DNA of 37,377 bases from an uncultured Spirochaetaceae bacterium (lineage in GTDB: Bacteria; Spirochaetota; Spirochaetia; Sphaerochaetales; Sphaerochaetaceae): assembly GCA_944389085.1 (NCBI GenBank), contig CALXLB010000048.1:1-37377 (forward strand), read 5' to 3'. The position numbers and the translations under genes are program-made. The notes under the pieces were generated by a model. That model did not search any database. It was not told the DNA's origin and saw only the letters and a list, made by a program, of their open reading frames with translations. Shown here in pieces: positions 16,523-24,964 of this stretch (within the stretch, counting starts at the first letter, position 1; each line of letters opens with the position of its first letter).

Positions 16523-16675
16523 ATGAAGGAACTTAGTATATTCGTTGATGAATCATGTGACTTTGGTGATTTACCTATTACACCATATCATTGATTATTC
16601 ACAATCAGTGATATAGAAAAACTTGAGTAACACCTTTCTGAAATTGGATGTCCTATCCATATTCATTCTGCATGA
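16523..16675 (+). pseudogene. Decayed N-terminus of a DUF3800 protein
   Basis: From the ATG at 16523 the frame reads MKELSIFVDESCDFGD, the standard DUF3800 opening (an RNase H-like DES-G-DFG pattern, here with Cys for Gly). In-frame stops lie at 16592-16594, 16628-16630 and 16673-16675. Between them the same frame still gives family-like pieces (DIEKLE, then HLSEIGCPIHIHSA). Beyond about 16675 resemblance ends and the opposing gene begins at 16726, so most of the gene is gone. Three nonsense codons in one frame argue for decay, not a sequencing slip. Confidence 0.65.
16590..16602 (+). repeat. 13-bp direct repeat, copy 2
   Basis: ATTGATTATTCAC, identical to 16394-16406. This copy spans the first in-frame stop of the DUF3800 remnant. 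Confidence 0.7.
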
Positions 16676-16725
16676 CAAGTCTGCAGGGTTTCTTGCATCA
16701 CCTTTTATAGATTGAGAGTGGATTT

Positions 16726-17529
16726 TCAAGAGAAGAAGAGCGTGTCGCCTGTGGCAATGCGCTCTCCTTTCTCCATGCACTTCTCACCAGAGCAATGGCA
16801 GAAATAAAATCCACCAGTACCCAGATCTGAAAGATGCTGCAGCGTTCTTTCCAGACGTTCATCCTCAGCTTTGCCAAGATGTATTCCCCCTATGATAGCC
16901 CTTATCCTGCCATAGCGGGCATACGCTGCATCCGCAATATTCATGATCCCTGGGTGGGAACATCCGACCAAGAGGACTATACCCTCTTTCGTCTCGATAG
17001 CAAGTGCAATCTCATCGGAGAAATCATCGCGGACAAGGCCGAGCATGCTCTCTTTGACATACTCGGAAGGAATCTTCTCTTCTTTATGCCTGCGGGGAAA
17101 TCCGCAAAGAGCATAGACACCGGGAACAATCTGTGCATCAGCTGAAAGCTCAAATACTGTAAATCCATGGCCTTCAGCAAAACGCCTTCCCCAGCCTGAT
17201 GACAAATCCGAACATACAGAATTTCTCTTCGCATACTTCCTGCCGAAAAATCCTTTACCGACAATAAGAGAGCCTGCAGAATGCTTTCCCTCCGCAAAAT
17301 CACGGAATCCCGCAGCATGATCATAATGGCTGTGGCTCACTACGACAGCTTTGAGATTGTCGAGGGAAAGGCCCAGCTTCCTTGCATTGAAGATGAAGCC
17401 ATCATCGGGACCAGTATCAAAGAGGATTCTGTCGCTTCCTGTATCCACAAGCAGACTGAGACCATGGCCGCATCTGAGCGCCTTGTTACGGGAAAGATTA
17501 TTCTCCATCAGAACTGTAATGCGAAGCAA
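16726..17529 (-). CDS. Metallo-beta-lactamase-fold hydrolase
   Basis: A 267-residue MBL-fold protein resembling those annotated as dihydropterin ribofuranosylaminobenzene phosphate synthase-like. The zinc motif HSHYDH is at 66-71; further likely ligands are the His in GCSHPG and in GGIHLG. The substrate is not predictable from sequence. Start chosen at TTG 17529, since AAGGAGG lies 5 nt before it; no ATG is well placed and the next methionine (eight residues in) would cut the first beta strand. It follows aroB by 10 bp and is probably cotranscribed. The C-terminus FCHCSGEKCMEKG is cysteine-rich. Confidence 0.8.
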   Translation of the reverse strand: MLRITVLMENNLSRNKALRCGHGLSLLVDTGSDRILFDTGPDDGFIFNARKLGLSLDNLKAVVVSHSHYDHAAGFRDFAEGKHSAGSLIVGKGFFGRKYAKRNSVCSDLSSGWGRRFAEGHGFTVFELSADAQIVPGVYALCGFPRRHKEEKIPSEYVKESMLGLVRDDFSDEIALAIETKEGIVLLVGCSHPGIMNIADAAYARYGRIRAIIGGIHLGKAEDERLERTLQHLSDLGTGGFYFCHCSGEKCMEKGERIATGDTLFFS

Positions 17530-17539
17530 AGCAACCTCC

Positions 17540-18577
17540 TTAGTGGCAGACAACAGCCTTCACGATATTCTCCGGAATCGGTGTAAGCACAGGCTTTCCC
17601 TGCCCCTCCATCAGAACGAACTTCACCACACCATCCCTTTTCTTCTTATCCTTTCCGATAGCATTGCAATAAGCAGCGAATTCCTCCTCAGGAATTGTAT
17701 AATCACAATCAAAACCCATCCGCTTTATAAGGCTGATGCCATCATCTGCAAAATCTGAAGGTGTGATACCCATTGCTTTTCCAGCCCTGAGAGCCTGTAC
17801 CGTTCCCCATGCGACAGCTTCTCCATGAGATAGTGAGAAACCTCTCAGAGCCTCCAGCGCATGGCCGAATGTATGACCGAGGTTAAGAGCACCTCTGATG
17901 CCTTTCTTCTCTTCAGGATCCTTTGTTATATATTCAATCTTCACAGCAAGAGACAGCCTGATCATTTCTCTCAGGCTTTCTTCATCCTTTTGCTGAACCT
18001 TCTCAAGATTATCTGAAAGGAAATCGGAAAGATCTGTACCGGATGAAAGGAATGAATGCTTTACAACCTCTCCCATACCGCATCTGAATTCTTTGTCAGA
18101 AAGCGTTCTGAGTGTTCCGGGATAAATGATGACTGATTCAGCGGGATAGAAAGTACCGACCAGATTCTTACCTCCGCCATAGTCCATGCCAGTCTTCCCT
18201 CCAAGAGTTGCATCGACCATCGCAAGCAGTGTCGTAGGCAGAAGCATAAGCCGGGCTCCACGCATATAGACAGAGGAAGCAAAGGCTGTCATATCGAGAA
18301 TGACACCACCTCCGACTCCGATGAAAAGCGAATCACGGGCCAGACCGCGGACAAGCGCTGCAGAAAGAATCTTATCCACAGAATTCCAGTTCTTCTCCTT
18401 CTCTCCAGAAGGAAGAACAACAGATGGCACGCATTCTGGGAGATAAGAAGCACTGTTCTCATCAGCCACTGCAAATGAATTACCTTCTACGAGAGCATTC
18501 ACCTGCTTCATGTCATCTGCAAAATAAACATCTGTATAATTACCGCCCTTCAAAGGCACACTGAATATTCTTTCCAT
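17540..18577 (-). CDS. aroB: 3-dehydroquinate synthase
   Basis: The second enzyme of the shikimate pathway: it cyclises DAHP to 3-dehydroquinate using NAD+ and a divalent metal. 345 residues. The NAD-binding glycine-rich turn is GVGGGVILDMTAFAS; LLPTTLLAMVDATLGGKTGMDYGGGKNLVG is the family signature; metal ligands are the Glu in GMGEVVKHSFL and the histidines of NLGHTFGHALE and LSHGEAVAWG. The ATG at 18577 has no ribosome site but has TATCAT 6 nt upstream. An in-frame start at 18601 is less likely because it would lie upstream of that box. Divergent from the cysteine desulfurase gene. Confidence 0.95.
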   Translation of the reverse strand: MERIFSVPLKGGNYTDVYFADDMKQVNALVEGNSFAVADENSASYLPECVPSVVLPSGEKEKNWNSVDKILSAALVRGLARDSLFIGVGGGVILDMTAFASSVYMRGARLMLLPTTLLAMVDATLGGKTGMDYGGGKNLVGTFYPAESVIIYPGTLRTLSDKEFRCGMGEVVKHSFLSSGTDLSDFLSDNLEKVQQKDEESLREMIRLSLAVKIEYITKDPEEKKGIRGALNLGHTFGHALEALRGFSLSHGEAVAWGTVQALRAGKAMGITPSDFADDGISLIKRMGFDCDYTIPEEEFAAYCNAIGKDKKKRDGVVKFVLMEGQGKPVLTPIPENIVKAVVCH

Positions 18578-18583
18578 GCTATG

Positions 18584-18612
18584 ATGATACACGCCTTGCA
18601 AAATAACGGGAA
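18584..18612 (-). promoter_or_regulatory. Leaderless-type promoter of aroB
   Basis: Minus strand TTCCCG (18612-18607, weak), 17-nt spacer, TATCAT (18589-18584), 6 nt (CATAGC), ATG at 18577. It overlaps the divergent promoter of the next gene, so the two may compete for polymerase. Confidence 0.5.
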
Positions 18613-18624
18613 TATATATCTAAT
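18596..18624 (+). promoter_or_regulatory. Promoter of the cysteine desulfurase-thiI operon
   Basis: TTGCAA (18596-18601), 17-nt spacer, TCTAAT (18619-18624), then 8 nt to the ATG at 18633. The in-frame ATG at 18627 is only 2 nt after the box and would lie before the predicted start site. Confidence 0.5.
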
Positions 18625-18632
18625 TTATGGCC

Positions 18633-19760
18633 ATGAGTCTATACTTCGATAATGCAGCCACTACCCCGCTCTCCGAACGGGCATTGAAGGCATATACAGA
18701 TACAGCCTTGAACTTTCCTGGCAACCCATCATCCAGCCATCGTCTTGGAATCGAAGCCAGACGGAAGCTCGATGATGAACGATCTGCAATTGCCAGAATG
18801 ATGGAAATAGAGAAGAATCAGCTTTTCTTCACATCAGGAGCAACGGAGTCGATTGCAGCAGTTATCTCATCCCTGCTTTTCACAACACCGGGTAAGATCA
18901 TCATCTCGGCAATCGAGCATGAAGCTGTTGCCTCATGGCTTCCCATACTCAAAGAACATGGATGGACTACAGCAACGCTGAAAGCAAAAGGCGGTACAGT
19001 TTCTCCTCATGATTTAGAAGCTGAGCTCACACCGGACACAAAGATGGTTGCCATCATGTCTGTAAACAATGTCACAGGAGCAATACAACCAGTAGAAGAA
19101 CTCGTGAAAGTTGTCAGAGCATATGAAAAGGACCACAAAAGGAAAATCTTCTTCTTCTCCGACTCTGTTCAAGCCCTCGGCAAAAGCGGCCTGAAGCTCA
19201 GAGCCTGGGATATCGATGGTGCCTCATTTTCAGGGCATAAAGTAAATGGCCCCAGAGGTATCGGCATGCTTTATCTGAAGAATCCCGCTTCTTTCAGGCC
19301 TCTTGCCTCTGCAGGAGGACAGGAGGAAGGGAAAAGAGGCGGAACAGAGAATCTGCCAGCAATCTCCGCCCTCAGAGCAGCACTGGAAGACTGGCTTTCT
19401 GATTCCGAGAGCAAAAACAAGAGAATCCAGGAAATAAAAGATAAGATTTCCGAATGCCTTACAGCCGCAGGAAGAGAAATACTCTCACCTGCTGTATCTT
19501 CTCCATATATCCTCTCTTTTGTCTCTCCCTTCCCATCGGAAGTCTTCACGCGTATGCTTTCAGACAAAGGAGTTGAAGCTTCTGCAGGCTCTGCATGTTC
19601 GAATAACGCAAAGGGAGAGGGAGAGAAAATCCTTCTGAACATGGGAATAAGACCGGAGAAAGCAAGAAATGCAGTAAGGATTTCTTTCTCGAACAGCACG
19701 ACAGAAGAAGAAGCGGAGAGTCTTATCAGAATATTAAGGGAGTTGATCAATGCCAAATAA
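18633..19760 (+). CDS. Cysteine desulfurase (NifS/IscS type)
   Basis: A PLP enzyme that removes sulfur from cysteine as a protein persulfide. It starts MSLYFDNAATTPLSERAL, the typical opening. The PLP lysine is in SFSGHKVNGPRGIGML and the catalytic Cys in SAGSACSNNAKGEG. 375 residues from the ATG at 18633; the ATG at 18627 adds two residues. Its 3' end overlaps the thiI start, and this pairing (as with NifZ-ThiI in Bacillus) points to sulfur supply for tRNA 4-thiouridine, though supply to Fe-S assembly is also possible. No iscU or scaffold gene is adjacent. Confidence 0.92.
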   Translation: MSLYFDNAATTPLSERALKAYTDTALNFPGNPSSSHRLGIEARRKLDDERSAIARMMEIEKNQLFFTSGATESIAAVISSLLFTTPGKIIISAIEHEAVASWLPILKEHGWTTATLKAKGGTVSPHDLEAELTPDTKMVAIMSVNNVTGAIQPVEELVKVVRAYEKDHKRKIFFFSDSVQALGKSGLKLRAWDIDGASFSGHKVNGPRGIGMLYLKNPASFRPLASAGGQEEGKRGGTENLPAISALRAALEDWLSDSESKNKRIQEIKDKISECLTAAGREILSPAVSSPYILSFVSPFPSEVFTRMLSDKGVEASAGSACSNNAKGEGEKILLNMGIRPEKARNAVRISFSNSTTEEEAESLIRILRELINAK

Positions 19761-20949
19761 ACTTTATCTGATCAAAGAAGGAGAAATCTCACTCAAGGGC
19801 GGAAACAGGAACCTCTTTGAAAAACAGCTGAGACACAATATAAAGAATAAACTCAGGCCATTTCATTCTGACATCACAAAGCAGAAAGGCAGGCTCTACG
19901 CCAGAATAGCGGAAGAAGCAGATGATGACTTGATTGAGAAAGCTCTTTCGACAACCCCTGGCATCACAGGTTTTGCCAGAGCATGGCAAGCTGAGAAGAG
20001 CGTGGAAGCCATACAGGAAAAAGCAAAGGAAATACTGCAGGCCTCCGATTTCAGGAACGGAGAGAGTTTCAGAGTCACAGTAAAAAGAGAGGATAAGACC
20101 TTCCCTCTCTCATCTCATGATATGGCATGTGCACTTGCAGATACAGTCTTCTCGCTCTTTCCGGAAATGACAGTGGATCTAAAGCATCCTGAGCATACTC
20201 TCACCTGTGAGATAAGAAGCAATGTCTATCTCTATACAAGCGAGAAAAAAGGTGAAGGTGGACTGCCCTATGCAACAGCAGGAAAAGGCATGCTTCTTCT
20301 TTCCGGCGGCATAGACAGCCCTGTCGCAGGCTGCATGATGGCTAAAAGAGGCCTGAAGCTCGATGCAATCTATTTCCATGCCTATCCATATACGTCTGAG
20401 CTTGCTCTGGACAAAGTCAAGCAGCTTGCTTCGATAATAGCACCATACATCGGAGGATTAAGGCTTTTTGTCGTACCATTCACGGAGGGACAGGAACATA
20501 TCAGGGACAATGGCTATGAAGAAGAAGCTACGCTGATGTTCCGTGCCTCCATGATGCAGACTGCGGAAAGAATTGCCAAAGAAAACGGTGCCTCCGCAAT
20601 TGTAACGGGAGAGGCTCTGTCACAAGTCGCCTCCCAGACCCTGGATGCAATGTCTTTCACAGACAGCATGACAGACCTTCTCATACTCCGTCCTCTTGTT
20701 GGAATGGATAAGGAGGAAATCATCGAGAAAGCCATTGCAATCGGTACATATGAAACCTCGATACTGCCATATGAGGACTGCTGTGTCGTCTTTTCTCCCA
20801 AACACCCAGTTACAAGACCAGTGAAAGAAGTAGCTAAAAGACACTTCGAGGAGCTGGGGATGGAAAGGTTCATCGAGGAAGCTGTGAGAAAAACAGAAGT
20901 CTACACATTCGATGCCATGGGCAGGGAGGAAAAGAGTGAAGAGTCTTAA
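19750..20949 (+). CDS. thiI: tRNA 4-thiouridine synthase ThiI (no rhodanese domain)
   Basis: ThiI adenylates U8 of tRNA and inserts sulfur. Residues about 1-165 are the N-terminal ferredoxin-like and THUMP domains; the PP-loop is MLLLSGGIDSPVAGCMMAKRG (near residue 180-200). 399 residues, ending soon after the PP-loop domain, so the rhodanese extension of the E. coli protein is missing. Short ThiI proteins accept sulfur straight from a partner desulfurase, which fits the gene immediately upstream. The ATG at 19750 follows AAGGGAG and overlaps the upstream stop by 11 bp. Confidence 0.95.
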   Translation: MPNKLYLIKEGEISLKGGNRNLFEKQLRHNIKNKLRPFHSDITKQKGRLYARIAEEADDDLIEKALSTTPGITGFARAWQAEKSVEAIQEKAKEILQASDFRNGESFRVTVKREDKTFPLSSHDMACALADTVFSLFPEMTVDLKHPEHTLTCEIRSNVYLYTSEKKGEGGLPYATAGKGMLLLSGGIDSPVAGCMMAKRGLKLDAIYFHAYPYTSELALDKVKQLASIIAPYIGGLRLFVVPFTEGQEHIRDNGYEEEATLMFRASMMQTAERIAKENGASAIVTGEALSQVASQTLDAMSFTDSMTDLLILRPLVGMDKEEIIEKAIAIGTYETSILPYEDCCVVFSPKHPVTRPVKEVAKRHFEELGMERFIEEAVRKTEVYTFDAMGREEKSEES

Positions 20950-22006
20950 AGCCTGGATTCCAGTTGCTCTGTTCCTTGTCCTCATGCTTTTGTCATTTCT
21001 GGTAACCCCTCTAACAGGAGAGATAATCGTATCTCTCGAATGGAATGGGATTGCACTCATATTTGTCATGACACTGACAGTGGCAGGCATAAAGAAAGAA
21101 AAGATGCTCGAATCTCTTGAAAGAAGTGCATCGGTTTTCAGCCATCTCTGGTCCTCTGCAGCCTTCTTTGCGGTTATCTCTTTCATACTTTCACCTTTCA
21201 TCTCATCACTTTTCATAGCCCCTGCCCTCACTGCAGTAGCTTCATCTGTTCTCAGGAAAAAGGAGAGAGAAGTACATATTCCTTCTTTTGCTGCCATTAT
21301 TGCCGTCTCTGCAACAGCGGGTGGCATGCTGCTTCCTGCAGGATCGCTGCAGAATGCGCTTCTGCACAAAAGCTTCGACGAGCCATTCATCACAACCATG
21401 CTGCCTCTGGCAATCGCCTCGGTTCCTCTTATTGCTCTGGTGATTCCCGCTCTGCTCGGAAAACATACTGCCGAGCAGACTTATATCAATGAGGAAAGCG
21501 AGACACAGGCAGGAAACAAAGGTATGAGGATGCTCTACGCCTGTTTTGCATTCATCATCACGCTCACTTCCCTCTCGCTCTTCGGATGGCCTGATATACT
21601 CATCTTCACAGTTATCATACTGCTGCTCTTCGACAGAACTGTCTTCCTCAAAGCAGATTACCGCTTCCTCATTTCTGCTCTCTTTCTGTCAATTGCAGGA
21701 AGATGCTTCTCACCGCTTCTTTCACCGCTGTTCCAGGACGGAAGCTTCTGGAAGACGATTGTGCTGGGAGAAATCATCGGAGCATATCCTGCAGCTGCCA
21801 TGACAATAAACCTGGAAATGGACAAAGCCATGCTTTTAAGAGCGGTGAATATTGCTTCTTTCGGCACTCTCTCCTCTCTTCCTGCCCTTCTTATCTTCTT
21901 ACAGCTCAGGAAAGATGAACGCAAAGCCTTTGCAGTGAGATACACAATAGCAGCTGGCTTGATGTTACTGATCCTCATTGCTGTGACAATGGCACTTGCC
22001 CATTAA
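20936..22006 (+). CDS. Ion-transporter superfamily permease (ArsB/CitM-like)
   Basis: 356 residues with about ten hydrophobic segments. The re-entrant-type stretch SATAGGMLLPAGSLQNALL resembles the conserved SNPT/GGxxTPxG-type loops of the ion-transporter superfamily (arsenite, citrate and Na+/H+ carriers), but no substrate can be assigned. Start chosen at GTG 20936, preceded by GGGAGG and overlapping the thiI stop; an in-frame ATG at 20912 lies deeper in thiI without a ribosome site. It is the third gene of the desulfurase-thiI operon, which may only reflect compact packing. Confidence 0.75.
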   Translation: MKSLKAWIPVALFLVLMLLSFLVTPLTGEIIVSLEWNGIALIFVMTLTVAGIKKEKMLESLERSASVFSHLWSSAAFFAVISFILSPFISSLFIAPALTAVASSVLRKKEREVHIPSFAAIIAVSATAGGMLLPAGSLQNALLHKSFDEPFITTMLPLAIASVPLIALVIPALLGKHTAEQTYINEESETQAGNKGMRMLYACFAFIITLTSLSLFGWPDILIFTVIILLLFDRTVFLKADYRFLISALFLSIAGRCFSPLLSPLFQDGSFWKTIVLGEIIGAYPAAAMTINLEMDKAMLLRAVNIASFGTLSSLPALLIFLQLRKDERKAFAVRYTIAAGLMLLILIAVTMALAH

Positions 22007-22016
22007 TCTGTTTTAC

Positions 22017-22022
22017 TATAAT
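22017..22022 (+). promoter_or_regulatory. TATAAT -10 box before the activase gene
   Basis: Perfect TATAAT, 11 nt before the ATG at 22034; the mRNA would have a leader of only about 4-5 nt. A TTGCCC lies 15 nt upstream. No Shine-Dalgarno. Confidence 0.5.
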
Positions 22023-22033
22023 TTCTTACTGAT

Positions 22034-24964
22034 ATGCTGAAAGTCGGTATCGATGTCGGTTCAACTACTATGAAGGCTGTAGCTCTGAGTGAAGACAACA
22101 CTCTCATCTACAGTGATTATCAACGGCACCGCTCACAGATAATAGAAAAAGGCAGAGAGATGCTCACCCAGATGATGCAGGAAATCGGGGACCAGGAAGT
22201 CTCTATCTCCCTCTCCGGATCTGCAGGCATGGGACTGGCAGAAGCTGCCTCTATTCCATTCGTACAGGAAGTCTACGCAACAAGAACTGCTGCAAAGACA
22301 TTCATCCTGGATACAGATACGATCATTGAGCTCGGTGGCGAAGATGCCAAGATTCTTTTTCTGAAGCATGGCCTTGAAGTGAGAATGAATGGCACATGCG
22401 CAGGAGGAACAGGCGCATTCATTGATCAGATGGCAACTCTCCTTGGAATCAGCATGGAGGACATGAATGATTTAAGCGAGAAGTCCACAACGATCTATAC
22501 GATCGCTTCACGCTGTGGCGTTTTTGCGAAATCAGATATCCAGCCACTGATCAATCAGGGAGCAAAGACGGAAGATATAGCCGCTTCCATCCTTTTAGCG
22601 GTTGTCAACCAGACAATCGCAGGACTGGCACAGGGAAGGAAAATAGAAGGAAAGGTAGTATATCTCGGAGGCCCTCTCACATTCATCCCCCGTCTCAGAT
22701 ATTTCTTTGATGAGACGATAAAGACAGAGGGAATCTGTCCTGATAACTCCCTTTATTATGTAGCAATGGGCTCTGCACTCTCCCCTGGCGGAAAAACGAT
22801 GCGGATCTCCGACATCATCAAAGCCCTCGAGGGATACAAAGGACACTCAAGCTTCATCAAGCTTGATCCGCTCTTCCAGTCAGAGGAAGAGTATAAAGCA
22901 TTCAGAGAACGGCATCAGAAAGCCTCTGTGCCGATCAGAGACCCAAGGACCTATACAGGCAGGGCCTATCTTGGCATCGATTCAGGATCCACTACCATCA
23001 AAACATGCCTTCTGGCAGAAAATGGAGATCTGCTGCTGTCAAGATACAGCCCCAACAATGGAAATCCGGTACAGGCAATCCACTCATTCCTCTCCACGCT
23101 TTATGATGACTATCCTGATATAACAATCGCAGGCTCAGCCTCCACAGGTTATGGAGAAGATCTGATGAAGACTGCCTTCTCCCTCGATTACTCTCTGGTG
23201 GAGACAGAAGCTCATTTCATCGGTGCAAAGCACTTCATGAGCAATGTTGATTTCATCATCGACATCGGAGGACAGGACATCAAATGCTTCCGTATCCGCG
23301 ATGGGGTGATTGATGACATCTTCCTCAACGAAGCCTGTTCATCGGGATGCGGATCGTTTCTGCAGACATTCGCCAACGCCCTTGGCAAGAGTGCAGAAGA
23401 ATTTGCCTCTCTTGCAGTTACTGCGAAATCCCCAGTGGATCTTGGATCAAGGTGCACTGTCTTCATGAATTCCCAGGTAAAGCAGGCCCAGAAAGATGGC
23501 GCTTCTGTCAATGACATCTCTGCGGGTCTTGCAATAAGCGTTGTCAAAAATGCGCTATACAAAGTCATCAGAACAGCAAATGCCGAGGATCTTGGCAGAC
23601 ATATAGTCGTCCAGGGAGGCACATTCCTCAACGATGCAGTTCTCAGAGCCTTTGAGATGGAACTTGGTGTGGATGTAGTACGTCCACAGATTGCAGGACT
23701 TATGGGAGCATATGGTGCAGCGCTTTACTCCAAGCTCATGGCAAAACGAAATGGATTGAAGAAATCCTCTACGATAAGCCAGGAAGAGCTGGATGAGCTT
23801 ACACACACAGTTAAGAATGTACGCTGCCAAGGATGTACGAACCACTGTCTTCTGACTATCAACTCATTCGGAACCAAGCGACGGCTGATCTCTGGAAACA
23901 GATGTGAACGCCCTGTCACAGGCAAGGCTCCTGCCACTGCTGACAAATACAATCTCTATGCATATAAACAGGAGCTCCTTGAAAGCTACAGAGCAAGAAA
24001 AGAAGGCAAGCGTGGAACGCTCGGTCTGCCATTGGCGCTGGGAATCTATGAGCTTCTGCCATTCTATGTCACGCTCTTCCAGAGTCTGGGATACGATACC
24101 GTCGTCTCCCCGTTCTCCTCAAGAGATCTCTACATACACGGACAGGCGGCAATACCATCCGATACAGTCTGTTTCCCGGCAAAGCTCATGCATGGCCATG
24201 TCCAGTATCTTGTAGAACAGAAAGTCGACAGGATTTTCATCCCATGCTCCAGCTATAACATCAACGAGGAGAAGGGAAACAACCACTTCAACTGCCCCGT
24301 TGTTGCTTACTATGGAGAGGTCATAAAAGGAAATCAGGATCTTGAAGGAATTCCTCTGACACTTGGATATCTCTCGCTGGAACACAAAGGACATCTTGCA
24401 AAGAGGATATCAGAACTCTTCGGCACAAAGAGAAGAGAGACAATCAAAGCTGTTGAGAAGGCATTTGCCGAGCTTGCCGAATATAGAAAACGGATCACTG
24501 AGAAGGGAGAAGAGATCATCAGGATGGCAAGAAATGAAGGGCGCCCGATAATCGTCCTTGCAGGCAGGCCTTATCACACCGATCCGGAGATCAATCATGG
24601 CATTGACCGTATGATTGTCCAGCTCGGCGCTTCTGTAATCACGGAAGATTCAATTGCCCCTCTCACAGACAAAGGCAGCTTCGGCGTTCTGAACCAGTGG
24701 ACATATCACGCAAGAATGTATGATGCGGCACGCTTTGTCAGAGAAGAGAAAGATATGAATCTTGTTCAGCTTGTCTCCTTCGGCTGCGGTCTGGATGCCG
24801 TAACAACAGATGAAGTGAGAGACATACTCAGGGAAAAAGACAAGATCTACACTCAGATAAAGATTGATGAAATCACGAACCTCGGAGCTGTGAAGATACG
24901 TATGCGTTCGCTCTTCGCAGCACTCGAGATGGAAGAAGAGAATGGAGAAGAAAGTATTCACTGA
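22034..24964 (+). CDS. 2-hydroxyacyl-CoA dehydratase activator-like protein, double ASKHA domain plus DUF2229
   Basis: 976 residues. Two BcrAD/BadF-type ATPase domains occur in tandem: the first opens with GIDVGSTTMKAV (about residue 5), the second with GIDSGSTTIKTC (about residue 317). Each keeps the pair of cysteines used by HgdC-type activators for the dimer-bridging [4Fe-4S]: NGTCAGGTGAF with SRCGVFAKSD, and NEACSSGCGSF with SRCTVFMNSQ. A CQGCTNHC motif near residue 600 and a DUF2229 domain from about 660 follow. Such proteins use ATP to deliver low-potential electrons to a radical dehydratase or related enzyme; the substrate of this long type is not established. It overlaps the next gene by 23 bp, its expected partner. 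Confidence 0.88.
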   Translation: MLKVGIDVGSTTMKAVALSEDNTLIYSDYQRHRSQIIEKGREMLTQMMQEIGDQEVSISLSGSAGMGLAEAASIPFVQEVYATRTAAKTFILDTDTIIELGGEDAKILFLKHGLEVRMNGTCAGGTGAFIDQMATLLGISMEDMNDLSEKSTTIYTIASRCGVFAKSDIQPLINQGAKTEDIAASILLAVVNQTIAGLAQGRKIEGKVVYLGGPLTFIPRLRYFFDETIKTEGICPDNSLYYVAMGSALSPGGKTMRISDIIKALEGYKGHSSFIKLDPLFQSEEEYKAFRERHQKASVPIRDPRTYTGRAYLGIDSGSTTIKTCLLAENGDLLLSRYSPNNGNPVQAIHSFLSTLYDDYPDITIAGSASTGYGEDLMKTAFSLDYSLVETEAHFIGAKHFMSNVDFIIDIGGQDIKCFRIRDGVIDDIFLNEACSSGCGSFLQTFANALGKSAEEFASLAVTAKSPVDLGSRCTVFMNSQVKQAQKDGASVNDISAGLAISVVKNALYKVIRTANAEDLGRHIVVQGGTFLNDAVLRAFEMELGVDVVRPQIAGLMGAYGAALYSKLMAKRNGLKKSSTISQEELDELTHTVKNVRCQGCTNHCLLTINSFGTKRRLISGNRCERPVTGKAPATADKYNLYAYKQELLESYRARKEGKRGTLGLPLALGIYELLPFYVTLFQSLGYDTVVSPFSSRDLYIHGQAAIPSDTVCFPAKLMHGHVQYLVEQKVDRIFIPCSSYNINEEKGNNHFNCPVVAYYGEVIKGNQDLEGIPLTLGYLSLEHKGHLAKRISELFGTKRRETIKAVEKAFAELAEYRKRITEKGEEIIRMARNEGRPIIVLAGRPYHTDPEINHGIDRMIVQLGASVITEDSIAPLTDKGSFGVLNQWTYHARMYDAARFVREEKDMNLVQLVSFGCGLDAVTTDEVRDILREKDKIYTQIKIDEITNLGAVKIRMRSLFAALEMEEENGEESIH

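Larger units (their letters stand above)
16313..16725. other. Gene-poor interval with hairpins and a decayed gene
   Basis: 413 bp between hrpA and the metallo-beta-lactamase-fold gene. In order: a 10-bp palindrome GGTTTAAACC (16333-16342), an inverted repeat TGCATA-GA-TATGCA (16357-16370), the first copy of a 13-bp repeat (16394-16406), three hairpins ending in a T run (16432-16502), a DUF3800 remnant (16523-16675) and the second repeat copy (16590-16602). No intact gene is seen. Confidence 0.7.

Noticed and set aside
16595..16780. 61-codon minus-strand open frame after the metallo-beta-lactamase-fold gene
   Set aside because: It overlaps the DUF3800 remnant and the confident MBL-fold gene in another frame, with no ribosome site.
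20620..21399. 259-codon minus-strand open frame across thiI and the permease
   Set aside because: It spans two confident genes on the other strand and has no domain pattern.
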